64,000 bases of DNA. Origin: Ulva prolifera. Taxonomy: Eukaryota > Chlorophyta > Ulvophyceae > Ulvales > Ulvaceae. The stretch spans positions 4,982,538 to 5,046,537 of the forward strand of contig CM041203.1 in the NCBI GenBank assembly GCA_023078555.1. Direction: 5' to 3'. Under the pieces are notes generated by a model. That model saw only the letters and a program-made list of their open reading frames with translations, had not been told where the DNA came from and made no database searches. Of this stretch, positions 34,766 to 47,755 are shown one piece after another. The position numbers and the translations under genes were made by a program. How positions within the stretch are numbered: the stretch's first letter is position 1; the number at the start of each line of letters is the position of its first letter.

Positions 34766-37700
34766 CACGCAACTCACAGAGCCTCCTCATGTGCTAATGT
34801 GTGGTGGTTTACCTCTTCGGCAGGTCCCGTGGACTGGGAGTTGTCAATGTCCAATAGGATACGGCTCAGTAAATTCAGATTCACTTTACGTTGACGGAGC
34901 TGGACAAAGGTTTGCTTGCTTTCTGCAGTGGTACAGCGACAACCTCACATGCATGTCACAACCCGTGCATATGTCTGACTTTGCCGTGCCAGTAATGTTT
35001 CACCTCTCCGCCTGGTGACATTGCCTGGTATACTATAGCTGCTGTGTCAAGCAGGCTGCCACTCCGCTCCAGTGGTATAGCGGGCACATCAGAGCACACG
35101 CGTACGGCAGCAGACCTACTGCCACAATAGGGCAAGAACCGGGACAGCGGCCTGCGAAGACGAAGACAATATTTGCTCCACCCGAAGGTATGGTGTCCTA
35201 TAGCTGGCATGCATGGATGCGTCGCTGGTTTGTGCTTGTGGACACATACTCTGCTGAGTTGGTGTAACTCAGCACGTGGAATGCAGGCTGCATGAATCTG
35301 TGAGTACTCTAGAGGGAGGTACGCTCACAGCAGCTGTCCATGTGTTCTTTCACAACGCCCCTGCCCAGGGTCTTGTTCTGTCCTGCAAGATTGCAGGCTC
35401 TTGTCCAGCTGTGAGCACATGGACAGTACATGGAGGGAGTACAGGGAGTACAAGGCTACACAAGATTGGCTACACAATATTGTTTTGAGAGATATCTCTC
35501 AATTTTTTTCGTGATGCTCGATGCTCGAGCTCTGGCACTCCCATTCTCCCACACGACACTCCCACATGGACTGTCATGTTCCTATTGTATGCTATAGCAA
35601 TCCAGTCATGGCGTCTGATTTTCAAGTGAATCTAGATCAAACCCAGCTGGGTTTCCTGAGCTGTATCCTAATTATAAGGTGTAAAGCACCTGGACCCCCC
35701 CCTCCAGACGGCCGTATGCAACTCACAGGGCCTCCTCCTGTGGTGCTGGAAGGTATTGACAAGACATCAACGCCAGCTGCGGCTGTGGCCGCAGAGGCAT
35801 GTCCCGGAAAGCTACCTTATGAATCAATTCAGATGGCTTGCAGACAGCCACTAATCAGCTCTCATAAGAGCTGCAAGCATCTCTGTGCACCGACCGTGAT
35901 GTGGTGCAAGGACAAAGTCGGCGAGGCGGTGTTGTGGAGCGCTTCCAGGGGTGGCGTTGGTGAGCGATGTGAGTTGGCATTTGGTGCGACCGGTGGTTCA
36001 GGCTGCCTGCTCTGCGCAGGCGACCTTCTCAACACACGCACGCGTGAGGATTTGGCGCAGCGATTCCATGTACCTAGCATAACATCGCCAGGATGACACG
36101 CATTTCCGCGTGAGCAGGGCACAGTGCTTCCGTGCAAATGGCATCACCAAGATCCATCATGGACTGTATGTGTCGGTCGCATGGCGCTGCAGCAATCTCA
36201 CCACCTCAGCCGGCCGTGGCAATCAATCGCCTCGTACAGTCAACACACCTTTGCTCGGGCAATGGACTTTCATATCTGCAACGACGCAGCTGCGACAGTA
36301 CTTCAAGTCTTTAAAGTTTACAAACAGTCCTACATGGGCGCTGAATGCATGCAAATCGCTGCGGTACATGCGAGCCCAGCCAGCCTCTGAGGCTCAGCAC
36401 CAGCCACCAAGCACGCACCATTCATTCACACACGAGCCCGTGTTCAGAGCAGCAGCGGCGCAAGCCCACCATGCGGTCACGGGGGCGGCATGTCCCGCGC
36501 GCCACCCTGTCCAAGGGCTGGCCCTCCAGAGTCCAGTGACTCTCTCCATACACATAACCTTACATTCCCTCCCAGCTGAGCTTGCGTGTCGCACACGCCG
36601 CCGTTCCGAACACATGTGTGCTGATCGACGGCGGCCTGCCTGGCCACGCGCTTCGCCGCAGCATCTGGGCGATGCGGAAGCGCGCAGCACGGTGGTCAAA
36701 GTGCACGCTCGCATGTTCGCCGTGATAGCATTCTCAGAGACACTGAGCGGTCACCGCGCCGGGGTCAGGCCGCACTGCCTCCACAAGGCCGGCACACCAC
36801 GCCAACACAAGCAATCACAGTCCCACAGACACCCCCATGGCCACAGCCGCAGCTGCCGGTGTGGCCCCCTCATGCATGTACGCACGCAGGAGCTCACCAG
36901 CGCACACACCCTTCGCCGTTGCAACACACCAGCACACAATCCCTCACAAGGGCACCACTCGTTCAACGCAGGGTTCAAAAACGGTGTGTCTACCAGCGGC
37001 CTCGCCCCGGTGCACCTCGGACCCCCTACACCACTCTCGATGCCAGGCACACAACCTCTCACGACACATCACAACAAACGCGGTCTCATGACCTTCAGTC
37101 CGGCCTCACACAGCTTTATTGTCTCACACCGGCTCCCTGTCACTGCGTGGGGCGCACACCCCTCGCAAATGTTCTTGATGTTTTTTTGTAGCCTTGTTTG
37201 TAATTTTCAGATTTCTGAGCCCCGGCAGCAACGCCCAGCCGGCGCAAAGCCGATCACGGCGCCGCGCCGGGGCGTACACGCATGCATGCCGCAGGCCGCC
37301 TCGCCAGCCCGGCTGCAGGGGATCCGCGGAGCTGACAATACAGTCGTGGACAACGCGACGGCTCCATGCACACGCACACGCGCATGCGCTCGCGGCCCCC
37401 GAGCACGCTGTGGGCAGCGGGCCCCCGTTCACGCCTCGTCTTCCCTCCTCCTTCACACGCACGAGGCCCTGACAAGCCCTCGGTCCTCCATGCCTCGGCC
37501 CACCCATCTGAGCCCCCACCTCCCGCCCTAGACTCCATCCCGCCGACCAGCGCGCACACGACAGGACAGCCGTAGGCCCACGCGCCGCAACCCTAAGCCA
37601 CCCCGAAGCGCGCCGGCACACATCCGTCGGGCACACCAGCCTCGCTGAAGAACCCCCGCACCCCAGCCCACTTCGCGCTGAGCCCAAAATCCGCCATCCT

Positions 37701-37826
37701 TGTGCCCGTTTGGGCTGCGCCGCCGCCGGCGACCGCCCATTCCCCTGACGTGCACGCTCTTCACGCATGTGCTCCGACACAAGCGCCAGCCCCGCGCGCT
37801 CCAATGCATGCGCCCCGCCGCACGCG
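34766..37826. other. Cassette 3 intergenic region up to the LRR gene of cassette 4
   Basis: Nearly identical to 7962-11122. Open frames here mirror those of cassette 1 without independent support. Contains the single-unit version of the GCAAGAT repeat near 35385. Confidence 0.4.
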
Positions 37827-40800
37827 TCAGACCATCGGGTAGGGGAACCCCGGATGGCCCTGCGCGATCGCGACCGATCCGGACTGCATCGAGTCCGTCC
37901 CGGCGTCGCCATACGGCAGCGTCGACGCGGAGTTGATCAGCACCTTGTCGCTCAGCGGCAGCGCGCGCACGTGCGACCACAGCGCCGCCGCGCCGACGTC
38001 CGTCACCCCCGTCTTGAGGAGCCCGAGGTGTTGGAGTCCGTGCAGGTGGCCGAGCGCCGGCGCGAGCATCGCCGCGCCCTCGTCCCCTAGTGGCACGAAG
38101 CTCAGCTCCAACCGCTCGAGGGCACTGATCGGTTCAAGCGCGGTGGCGAGCCGCGCGGCCATGTCGCCGCCGCTCCACCCGGCCGCGAGCGCGCAGCCCC
38201 GCGGCGCCGTGTCGACGAGGCAGAGGGCCGTGAGGCGCGTGAGCGGCGCGAGCTCGCCGACGAACGACGGGATGTCGGCGAGGGCGGTGTGGGAGAAGTC
38301 GAGGGAGCGGAGGTCGGTGAGGGCGCCGAGGCCGCGGAAGCAGGAGGTCTCGAAAGAGGAGGGCATCGGGGCGGCGCTGCGGTCGGTGACGGTGACGCGC
38401 AGCCGCTGCAGGGCCGCCTGCGCGGAAAAGTCGAGGACGGCGGGGGGGTCGTCGGGGAGGAAGCGATAGCAGCAGGAGAGCTCGAGCCGGGTGAGGCCGC
38501 GGATCATCGGCAGAAACTGTACAATTTGCTCTGTTTGGTCTTTCCGTGTTGACCCGGCCTGGCATTGAGAGCAGCCCGCTAGGGGTGAGCACGTTCGACC
38601 GGTCCGAGGAGGCCAGCCTTGGGCTCCATAAGCCACACAAGCTGCGGCATGCAGAAGACACCATGGGGGGGGGGGGGGGGGGGCTCACGATCTGGACCTC
38701 GGAGATGCATGGGAAGTTGGCGAGGTTGCCGCCGGTGGGGAATGTGAGGATGAGCGCCTGCAGGTGGGACATGCCACGCAGATGCGTGAAGGTGACGCGC
38801 CGCGCGTTCTCGTCCATGTCGCAGTCCACGAGCTCCACGGTGCGCATCGCCGAGAAGATCGCGGCGCCGCTCTGCACCACCGACTTGTACACCTGCATCT
38901 GTTGCCCACGCGTGAAAGGGAGGAGCGCGTTGTGTGGCGTGCGTCGCCTACCCGCAGCCGTGCTTACTGATGCTCAGACCTGCCAGAATGCGTGCTGTGC
39001 ATGCTGGGAAGGTGACCTCCGCCCTCCCGCTCGGATCTTGACGACGCATGTGCTGTGTGTGCTGTGCGTGCTGTGCTGCGTGTGCTGTGCTGAGGAGCCG
39101 CACCTGCTCCGGCGGCGTGTGGCACTTGATGCAGCAGTAGTCCCGCAGCAGCGGCAGGTGGCGCATGAGCGGCACGAAGAGGTGGCGCGACAGGTGCTTC
39201 AGCCGGACGGACGTCAGAGTTTTAAGCCGCGTGATCGGGGTGAGGTCAGGGTTATGCGGCGGCGCCCCCGACATCGTCAGGGACTCGAGCCGCGGCAGCT
39301 CTGAGATCGCGGCCATGAAGCGGTCGATCGAGCCCGCGTCCACCGTTGTGCACGACCAGCCGAGGAAGTGCAGTTGACGCATGGCACGCATGCGCGGCGC
39401 CTGGTCGGCGAGCGCGGCGTGCATCGGCGCGACGACGTCCTCTGCGCTCGAGACGTCGAGCGTCGTCAGGGTTTCAAACGGCAGGTGCGGGATGAGCGTG
39501 AGCGTCGCGGAGCCGAAGCCGCTGAGCCGCAGCGACTTGAGAGATGTGAGGCGGCGGAGGGGGTCCGCGATCGGCTGGAGCAGGGGGACGTCCCCAATGC
39601 GCGGCGGCGCTGGCCCGAACGACAGCGACGCCAGGTTGTCCAGGAAGTTGAGCACCCCCGCGAGCGCCATAGGGTCTGAGCGGCTGCACCCGCTCAGGCC
39701 GAGGCACGTCAGCCCGGTCTTGAGGTTCCGGCAGCCGCAGATGAGCGACGCAACGGCGCCTGCGGTGAGCTCAGGGTTGTCCGAGAGGTCGAGGGAGGCC
39801 AGTTGGGGCAGCGCGAACAGCGCGGCGCGCAGCGCGGCCGCGTCACCCGCCCGGAGGTGGTTGTTTGCGAGCGACAGGTGCTGGAGGTTGGGGAGGGAGG
39901 AGGGGAGGTCGAGGATGTAGGTGGAGATGATGGGGTGTGCCGAGCCCGTGCGGCTACACGGCGACGTCAGGGTTCCCGAGAGGTCGAGCGCCGTGAGGGG
40001 GGTGGCGCCGCCGTAGGCCGGTGCGCGCGTCGCGCGGCATTGCAGCGCCACGGTGCGGAACCGCGGCGGCAGGTGGAGCGTGATGGTGAGGTGCAGGTGG
40101 CGGAGGATGGCTTCAAGGGGCCCCGGGGACAGCGCGCACAGCGCGGCCATGACGGAGCGCGGGGGGAACGCCGGCTGCTCCGCCGGGGTGGCGCCTTCCA
40201 ACGTGTCCAACCCTGCCTCACGCTGTGGCGCCACGGTGTGCGACGGCTCGTTGCTCGAAGGCTTCTGGGCCCCCCCGGGGGAAGGTTTGGCCGGCGCGGC
40301 GGACGACGATGGCGTCGCGGACGTGTGTGCGAATGGCGTCGTGTGCTGCGGCGGCGACGTGCTGCGCGTGCTGCGCTGCGCCGCGTTCGAACGGAACCCC
40401 GCCGACAGCGCCGGCGCTGGGCTCGCGGAGAAGCCGGGGACCGCGCTGCCGCTGCTGCTGCCCGCGGCGCTCATCAGCCGCCGTGTGTCCGCGATTGGGT
40501 AGCTGTTGCTGCCGGCGCGGCTGCCCGCGATGCTCGGCACGAGGCTGCTGCCGCTCAGGCGGCTGCCGCCGCGGAGCGTCTCGGCCGCCGCCGCGTTGCC
40601 GGAGGACGTCACCGTCATAGAGGCCGGGAAATCGGAGCCCAGGGGGAAGAGGGAGGGTGACGCTGAGTGGCCGTCGGGGAGCGGGAGGGATGGCTCGCTG
40701 TTTGGCACGGAGCGCAGGCGCTCGAGTGGCGTGCCGGGGATGTCCTTCCGGAAGCTTCCACGCACGATCAGCGCGAGCATGCGTGCGGCGGCGTCAACGG

Positions 40801-40834
40801 TGTCGCTGTCCTCCAGCGCCGTGGCGGCCTGCAT
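37827..40834 (-). CDS. Leucine-rich-repeat protein, cassette copy 4
   Basis: Exons 40834-39104, 38898-38689 and 38516-37827 (1731, 210 and 690 nt), intact, 876 residues. Exons 2-3 and intron 1 are almost identical to copy 1. The N-terminal third of exon 1 matches copy 2 (GSNSYPIADT against GSNSTPIADT in copies 1 and 3). LRR layout as in copy 1. Function is unknown; a protein-interaction scaffold is the only safe inference. Confidence 0.87.
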
Positions 40835-41379
40835 GCGGCACGGGCAGTCGACTGTTGGGGGTACGGAGATGTGCGGGTTGTGTATCCCAAAGGGGGTGGG
40901 GAGGGGGGGGGGGGGGGGTCATCGGGTGTGCTGTGAACTCTCCCAAGAACTTTTACGTGAGCATTGAGCATGGCCGCCGTTCGAAGTGACCCACGCGAGG
41001 GGCAACGGTCTCACGCTTTTGCGTTGACCAAGCACAACACGCAGCACATAGGAACACGTCAATGTCCAACAGGATACGGCTCAGCACATTCACATTTACT
41101 TTATCTTACATGTCACTGAGTGGGCGGGCAGTGACCTAGCGCGCCCGAGACACTGCAATATAATCATGCGTGCGGACATGCACATCAGAACGAAGTGCAC
41201 AAGCTGTCGCCACTGCGTGGAAGGACACTGAACGTGGCCGCGATGCATGGGCACTGCGGCGTGGACACTACTCAGAGCCGGACAATACTCAGAGCCGCAT
41301 GGGTGCTGGCACATGCATGGATGCAGGCACCCGCACAGGGGAGGTTGCTGTAAGCAGCACATGCCGACTGGTGTGCCAC

Positions 41380-41435
41380 TGTGGACCCTTCCAAGTGGTA
41401 TAGCGGTATAGCGGTCATATCACTGGATTGCCACA
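41380..41435. mobile_element. 56-bp TGTGG...CCACA micro-element with 5-bp target duplication, cassette 4
   Basis: Ends TGTGG / CCACA; flanked by GCCAC at 41375-41379 and 41436-41440. The empty equivalent in cassette 1 is near 3691-3697 (GTGTGCCACCGCG). The interior TAGCGGTCATATCACTGG is shared with the other members. Confidence 0.75.
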
Positions 41436-41699
41436 GCCACTGCAGTGCTCTACAGGCATTGGATGCTGTTACTAACAAGACTGGGTTGTGGGATCACATG
41501 GCGTGCGCCAATGTCATGATGTGGTGCGCCAATGTCATGATGTGCGTGTGGCAGATTCTGTGTGATCAACATTTTTGCGGCCACAAACTGGCTGCAGCTG
41601 ACAGACGTCAAGACAGGATCCATGTTTGCAGGAGGCGATTTGGTGCGGCTTTGAAGTGCAAAGTGGCTTTAGTAGACGTGCGGCCAGACCATCTCTAGC

Positions 41700-42457
41700 A
41701 GAGAAGGGCAGTGCGGTGCTGATGCTCCTGCCGATAACAGGCCGACAAGAGAAGCCGCGGAGAATTCCTCGCATCGAGGTAGGATGTTGGCTCACCCAGC
41801 GGTGAAGCGTATGTCACGGGCTAGTTGTAGTGCGCGCGTACATGTGCGCCGACAACGCTGCTCCAATCCTCGCAAGCAGCGGTCGAGGCAACGCCGCTTT
41901 AATGCACACATCGGCGAAAGGCCGAATGCAACGCGGTCAGCTAATTTCATTCTTGCGGCAAGGTATATGAAGAGCGTAAATGTGACTTAAGCCGTCGCCG
42001 AGAACCACTGCTCCCTGTGGAATGTGAGCCTTCCAATGCAGTCGCGATGCGGTCACGTGCAGTCTTGTACACAGTGAGTCCAGGCAAGCAGCTCTGTGAA
42101 AGACAAACACATGTATGTTGTCACAGATCCGGTATGCACAAACAGTAGCTCGCTCTGGTTCCCAAGACACTGTGGCTATTGCTAGCGTCTTCAAAGCAGG
42201 CCTGACCGCACCTCGAGAACTGCTGCAAGCTTCTCGGCGGGAAGAATCTGCGCTTTTGTGAAATGAAACCACGCAGTGAATTGGTCTTCAGGCAGTATTG
42301 ATGCGATGGTGCTGGCTTGGATGGGCGGCCCTTCGGCCAGTCGGCGCAGAACACCGCTCCTCTTGATTTGCTCCGCGGACAAATTTTGACCGAATGCATT
42401 GATTTCACTTGAACTTTTGATTCTCTTCATGGTATGTTGAAGGGCAGGCGTAATCAC
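41700..42457 (-). pseudogene. Conserved coding-like block, cassette 4 (probably decayed)
   Basis: The segment with VLRRLAEGPPIQAS is open from 42457. Just upstream, where the others read TGG (Trp), this copy has TGA (plus strand TCA near 42470). The downstream LTSYLDAR part is recognisable with several replacements (GEPTSYLDARNSPR). It is the most diverged of the four copies. Confidence 0.3.
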
Positions 42458-43189
42458 CGCGCTCTTCTTTCAATGTCGAGTCACATTTTCATCCGGTACC
42501 TGACCTGTGTTCTACTGTGCAAGCGACGATTTCGCACAGCCGTAATGAAACAAAATTTGAATAACATTGTCCTGACGTCCGTGGTGGCTGGTACTACCGT
42601 ACACTGTTGTCCTGTGGCAATGTCCTGAGCGCGTGGCTTGCTTCGTAGGTACGTCCCAGCAAGGACAATCGCGTCTGTCCTGCCAACGCTTCTCAAAAAT
42701 CAATCAGGCATGGGTGTCCAACTGTTCGTTTTGAGGTGGCCAATGCGACGGCGGTGCAGGACGTGCGTGGGTGTGATGATGGGATCCATCTGCCAGCAGC
42801 ATGGGCCATGGGCAGCGGAAAGCAAGAGCTGGCCCCTTTCTGGGGCCGCAAGCGTAAGCACACACGCCAGGCAGCCCCCCTCTCCTTTACCGCTGGCACC
42901 GCTGCCAGCCGCTGCCGCTGCTGCTGCTGCTGCAGTGCTTCCACTGCTGCTACCGTCTCACTGTTGTCCCACTGTCACATGACCTGTACCTGCTTGCTGA
43001 TATCATATGGCTCATTGGCTTGCCCGCATGCCTGTTCTGGATGACAGTCACTTTGTCAACGGGCCCCCCTGCCGCCGCCGGAAGTCACACCTAATATCCG
43101 GATCTCAAAAAGTCGGCATTGGACACACATGGGACACACGGGGTTGCGGAAAAGCTAACATCTGGTGCTTCGCAATCAGATGACCGGCA

Positions 43190-43310
43190 CCCACCCACAT
43201 GCCAGTCTGCCACCTCCGTGCGTGCGTGCCACAGCCCAGCACTCCCGCAACAGACTCATCAGAGTCATGCTGCAGAGGCATGGAATGGCTTTGCGCAAGG
43301 CCAGGCATCC
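43190..43310. repeat. Minisatellite locus, cassette 4 (degenerate)
   Basis: Equivalent position to 5405-5590, but the units are eroded: only scattered CACCCACATGCC and GCAGAGGCATGGAATG motifs remain. Confidence 0.4.
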
Positions 43311-44794
43311 AAGTTGCTTGCTGATCTGCTCAGCACTGGCCTGACTACAGTGGCGAAGATCTGCTGAGGTGGCCCAAGGCCACATGCACATGCCAGCAGA
43401 GGCTTTCATTCCGGCAATGGCAATGCCTTTGTCGAAATAACAGCAGACACAAGCACTGGCCTTTGGGTGCATGTGACTGTGCCCATGCAATGCCTTTCAA
43501 TCACATGCAAATGTTGACAGCAGGTCAACATGAACCAGCTCATCAGCAGCTCATCAGCACAGCATGCACAACATGCATAGCATGTGCAGCATGCACATGC
43601 TGCACACGAATAGGCCACAGGTAGCAGGCAGACACCATGCTTTTGCCAGGCCTTGCAGACTGCCCTGCTGACCTTCAGGGCTGCTGTTAGCGCAGGTGGT
43701 CCTGTGTTGGGACAGAGATGATCCAGAATGTGCATGCCATGCATGCGTTGTCTCGCCTCTATCTTGTCCCACTGGACTGTCCTATTTGAGACGTGCCTTG
43801 TCCTGGCATGCCTTGTCCTGGCAACTGTGACGGATGTGCTGTCACTTGCCAGCCAGCTGAGTTGAGTCCAACATATGTTTAAGATGAGGTAAATACACCT
43901 GACGGCATACACAGGCAATGAATGCTGGATCTGAGTTGTCTGGAGCTAGCTCCAGCTGAGTTGTCAGAGCTCTTGAATTCAATGTCAACAGGCAGGACAT
44001 GCGCAGCTGCGCATGCACAATGATGCCGGAAACGGGTAATGCATGGGGCCTGATGATGTGCAGTGGACATAACCAGTGGAACGCTGTATGCATGAAAGCC
44101 CAACAGTCTGGCCACTGGGCTTCCTGGATGGCCTGGGCCTCTGGCCCTCGTACGCAGACGGCAGACGGTATGCAGGCGTGGACACCAGTTTGTGTACACA
44201 CATGACACTTCTAGAATCATGACACTTCTAGATCTGTCATAGGCAAACAATTCGCAGGGAACCAGAGCACTCTGATGCTTGCGTGGCAACGCGCGAACGC
44301 CAGAGAGAGGCTGGTGCGCAGGCAGCCACACGGGTCGATTCAGCCCAAGTTGATCCTGTCTCAGGCTCCGGTCCGGGATGTGTGTTATATCTGAGATGCT
44401 CGGCCGGCCGTCTCCCGTCGGCCCATGCATATGTCGCGAGGTTTCCTCGATCGAGGCGCTGCACATGTTCGCTGCGTGCAGCTCTGCGTATGCACCGCAC
44501 TCGAAGTGCTACACAGAGACAGCCTGCGACGGTGTAAATCCCGACGGCGGTGTTCGACGTTCAATGCGATGCCGTTCGCGACGACGCTCTGCCGCTGCGC
44601 TGTCGCCCGCTCAACTGCGGCGGCGCTGCATATGCTGACGCTTCTGGCACGCCGTGCACGGCGCCATGGCGCCATGCGCGAAGCTGCTGAATCGCAATCA
44701 GCTCTTTTCAACGCGCCATGTGGACGGGGCTGCACGGTCCAGCAGCAGCCACTTCAAAACCGGCGTCCAGGGCTGGACAGCCCCGTCAGGCCGG

Positions 44795-44878
44795 ATGGGC
44801 CGTGAGCGGCGCGAGGTCATCGGACGGGACCGTCAGCCCCGACAAAGATGCCTCGCCCGCATGACGCGCCATCAGCAC
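44795..44878 (-). pseudogene. Fragment of LINE 3' end
   Basis: On the minus strand it matches about 80 bp of 19492-19575, including GACGGGACxxxCAGCCCCG-type sequence (plus strand GCGAGGTCATCGGACGGGAC). Only the last codons of the LINE coding region are represented. Confidence 0.6.
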
Positions 44879-45150
44879 CAGCGGACCCGGGCAGTGACGG
44901 TCCACAGTGTCTCAGAGCCTGAGGCTGCCCTGCTCGTGAGACCTGGCTGCTGGCTGCCACTGGTACAGTCTCTATTGGCCGCGTTGCGCATGCCTGGGTC
45001 CCCTACTGCCAAGCATGCCTGGGCTCACCAAGCGCAGGTGCGGCAACTTTTTTGGGATCCTGGCTGAGGCCCATATGGCGCCAGCTATAGACCTCACAAG
45101 ATGTATCACGGTGATGGCAGCGGAATGGCCTGGTTGCAGTGGTGGTCAGC

Positions 45151-45170
45151 CCCCCCCCCCCCCCCCCCCT
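45151..45170. repeat. Poly-C run
   Basis: About 20 consecutive C just before a retroposon head. Confidence 0.85.
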
Positions 45171-45185
45171 CCCCATGGGGGCGTG

Positions 45186-45240
45186 TATGTTACAAGGACA
45201 AAATTGGGGAGGCCGGTAGCTCCTCTGTGGATACACACAT
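45186..45240 (+). mobile_element. Retroposon head fragment
   Basis: TGTTACAAGGACAAAATTGG followed by GGCCGGTAGCTCCTC. It runs directly into the hairpin cluster. Confidence 0.5.
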
Positions 45241-45536
45241 GTGCTTGTACGTACAAGTACAGGGGTGTATACAAGCACAAAATTTTGACGTTTGACAGCC
45301 TCTGGGGGCTTTGGTGTGACACCAAAGCTCCCAGAGGCGCCTGTCACACGTCAAAATGTCAAATCCGTCCACGGCTGCATGGCAGGTCGGCCACACATTC
45401 CACGCCCAGAGCCACCACAGGGTTGCCACACACGCAGGCGTGCGTAGCGTGTGTTTAGCGCTGCTGGGGGCTGTTGAGGTGGGATCCCGCCTCAACCCCC
45501 ACATGCATGTGCGCCTCCGGAGGCGCACATGCATGT

Positions 45537-45573
<37 letters not shown>
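45240..45573. repeat. Cluster of consecutive hairpins ending in a 37-G run
   Basis: Successive inverted repeats. 45240-45279 has 10-bp arms TGTGCTTGTA / TACAAGCACA. 45283-45356 has arms of about 35 nt with two mismatches and a 3-nt bulge. 45473-45496 is GTTGAGG...CCTCAAC around GGGATCCC. 45496-45541 is a perfect 46-bp palindrome centred between 45518 and 45519. The last merges into 37 G at 45537-45573. No coding function is inferred. Confidence 0.8.
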
Positions 45574-46278
45574 CGCAGGGGCGCGACGGAGGGCTGCGCG
45601 CGGCAGGGCACTGGTACCGGTGTCTGTGGGGTGTGGTGGGGTGGGCCTGGGGCGGACGGACATCAGTGTTTGCGTCATCGCGATGACCTGCGGGTCATCG
45701 ATCTTCTTCTTCTTCTTTTTTCAAATTAAGAGCAAAAATATGAATTCGGTCGGTTGTCTAGATCTAGAGCTGACTTTGAGATGCCTGCGGTGGGTGGTGC
45801 TTCCAGCCAGTCCGACACCGGTACCGGTGTGCCCCAGGCACGTGGCAGTATTGCCATCTGTCGCCACGGCAGCTGCCTAGGCGGGGAGGCCAAAACGGAC
45901 AGGCGAGATGACGATCAGGCAGCTGCATGCACGGGTTGTGATATGCCTCTGACGTTGGCGACAGGTCGTTGCTGTACCACCGCTGCAGTGTGCGGGAAGC
46001 AAGCAATCCGTTGCAATATTGTCCACCTACGTAAATGATTGTTTGCTAGCTGTAGGCTGATTCTCTGAAGCCAGGCTGAGCGCACGTGCCTGCCCCATGC
46101 CAGAGGGCCTGCTGACTGTGCTCAGCACCAGCCTGTTAGAAACACAGGCCCTTGCCCAGGCTCTAGACCGGCTGGAGTCTTGCTGTTAATGCATGGACAG
46201 TGCATGGAGACAGCATGCAGGGGATCTGTTATCTGTCATGTGATGCTCCCACCCTCCCACACTCCCACGTGGACTGTC

Positions 46279-46292
46279 CTTTCGTGTTGTGG
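46279..46292. repeat. 14-bp palindrome TGTGGCAAGCCACA
   Basis: Has the same termini as the micro-element family but no target duplication; possibly coincidental. Confidence 0.3.
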
Positions 46293-47468
46293 CAAGCCAC
46301 ACCTGGTGTCTGATCATAAAGGGAATCCGGATCTACTGAGCCGTATCTTCTTTTAGCGGACATTGACATTGTACAATTCCGGCTGAACGGGCCCACATGC
46401 TGAAGGTGTTTCACATGACAGCTTGGTTGAACCCCCGTCAGATCCTCACAGCTGCATGCAAATCACAGGGGCTCCTCCTGCCAGTGTGGTGCTTGCAGGT
46501 ATTGACAATTGTCAAGTTGACTTGAAGAGATCAAAGCCAGCTGCGGCTGCGGCCGGGGAGGGATGTGCCTGAAGCCTACCACATGAATAAATTCAGGCAG
46601 CTTGCAGAGAGAACTACTTGTACACTAGTATGTAGTACACTACGTATAGTACATGCGCCAACCAGCAATGGCCCAGCTGGCAGTGCGTTGCGAGGAGGAC
46701 CAGGCATAGTGCTTTTTGAGCTCAAAAAGCGGGCTAGTTTGCCTCTCACGGTGCTAGGACAGACAGCGTGGGGCTGCACATGTACAGGGGTGATTCGAAT
46801 TACCTCTGTACACCCCCAACCAGTCCTCCAATTGATCATGGGGTCTGATCACGTGTGAATCACAAGGACAAATTTGTTGACTCGGGGAGAGGGAGAGGGA
46901 GAGGGGGAGGCGGGGTACTGAAGTACTGATGATGTGCTGTCGTCATAATTATAGTTAACTGTGACACAATTGTGCACGTGGCGGCACAGTGGCGGCACAA
47001 CGGCACAGATGGACAGATGGACCGATGGACAGCTCGCTGGGATTTGCAGGCACAGCTCGTGACCATGATTTACTTTACTTTTACCAGGGTCATCATCCCA
47101 GTCATGGTTCTACCGACTTGAGTGGAATCATGACAGTGGAAACATGGCCATGTCCGCTGGCCAGTACTAGTGACTCACAGTGGTGAGGCAGACAGGCATC
47201 CTGAATGGCCCGATTCGAAGGCCCTGGCCTGACGGCTCCGAGGGTGAGTCAGACATGTTGTGTGCAGACAAATCCATCTGATGTAGAATGGTGAGAATCA
47301 AACAAGTGCTGATACCTGGCTTGAGGACAATTCCAGAGATGCAGGTATTGCAGAAGAGTGCACAGGGGCATGAACACAGGTGAACACAGACTCATGTGAA
47401 CCTCTCGTGAACCGAGCTGCTTCAGACAGCGCCACACAGCCACACAGCCACACAGCCGCGGCCCCAGG

Positions 47469-47600
47469 CCCCATACCCAAAAACAAAATAAAGGACTGCC
47501 TGGATGGCTGTGCACACCCACACACAGGCTCTGGCCCCATACCCAAAAACAAAACAAAGGACGGCCTGGACGGCTGTGCACACCCACACACAGGCTCTGG
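47469..47600. repeat. 66-bp tandem duplication
   Basis: Two copies, 47469-47534 and 47535-47600, each starting CCCCATACCCAAAAAC and ending CACACAGGCTCTGG, with four differences or so. Confidence 0.85.
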
Positions 47601-47755
47601 CGGTGTGGTGACAGCTGCAAGGTGGCTTGGCCACTGGCATGAACTCTATCTGTATACAGGTACACCTGTGCATCGCATCCTGCAGTGCTACCTGTCTGAC
47701 GTTGTCCTTGTGGACACACACGCAGCTAGGTACACACAGAGATCCAGGTGTGGGG

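Larger units (their letters stand above)
26654..37725. repeat. Tandem LRR cassette, copy 3
   Basis: About 11.07 kb, nearly the length of copy 1. The LRR 3' half and its 3' flank match cassette 2. The region upstream of the LRR gene matches cassette 1 closely, including the same MITE insertion at 34542-34765. Confidence 0.9.
37726..47740. repeat. Tandem LRR cassette, copy 4 (decayed right side)
   Basis: The LRR gene and the following 3-4 kb align well with the other copies. Beyond about 44.2 kb only islands of homology remain, for example 44.95-45.1 kb with 7.4-7.5 kb, 46.1-46.6 kb with 8.5-9.15 kb, and 46.7-47.3 kb with 23.4-24.0 kb. The part equivalent to 9.4-11.0 kb is missing. This is the most diverged copy and probably the edge of the array. 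Confidence 0.75.

Noticed and set aside
46785-46815. T-arm-like GATTCGAATTACC within an inverted repeat, also near 23490
   Set aside because: No D-arm or anticodon arm at the right distance; simple palindrome.
47249-47719. 156-codon minus-strand frame with a repeated CVGVHS motif
   Set aside because: Created by the 66-bp tandem duplication and CA-rich sequence; no counterpart elsewhere.
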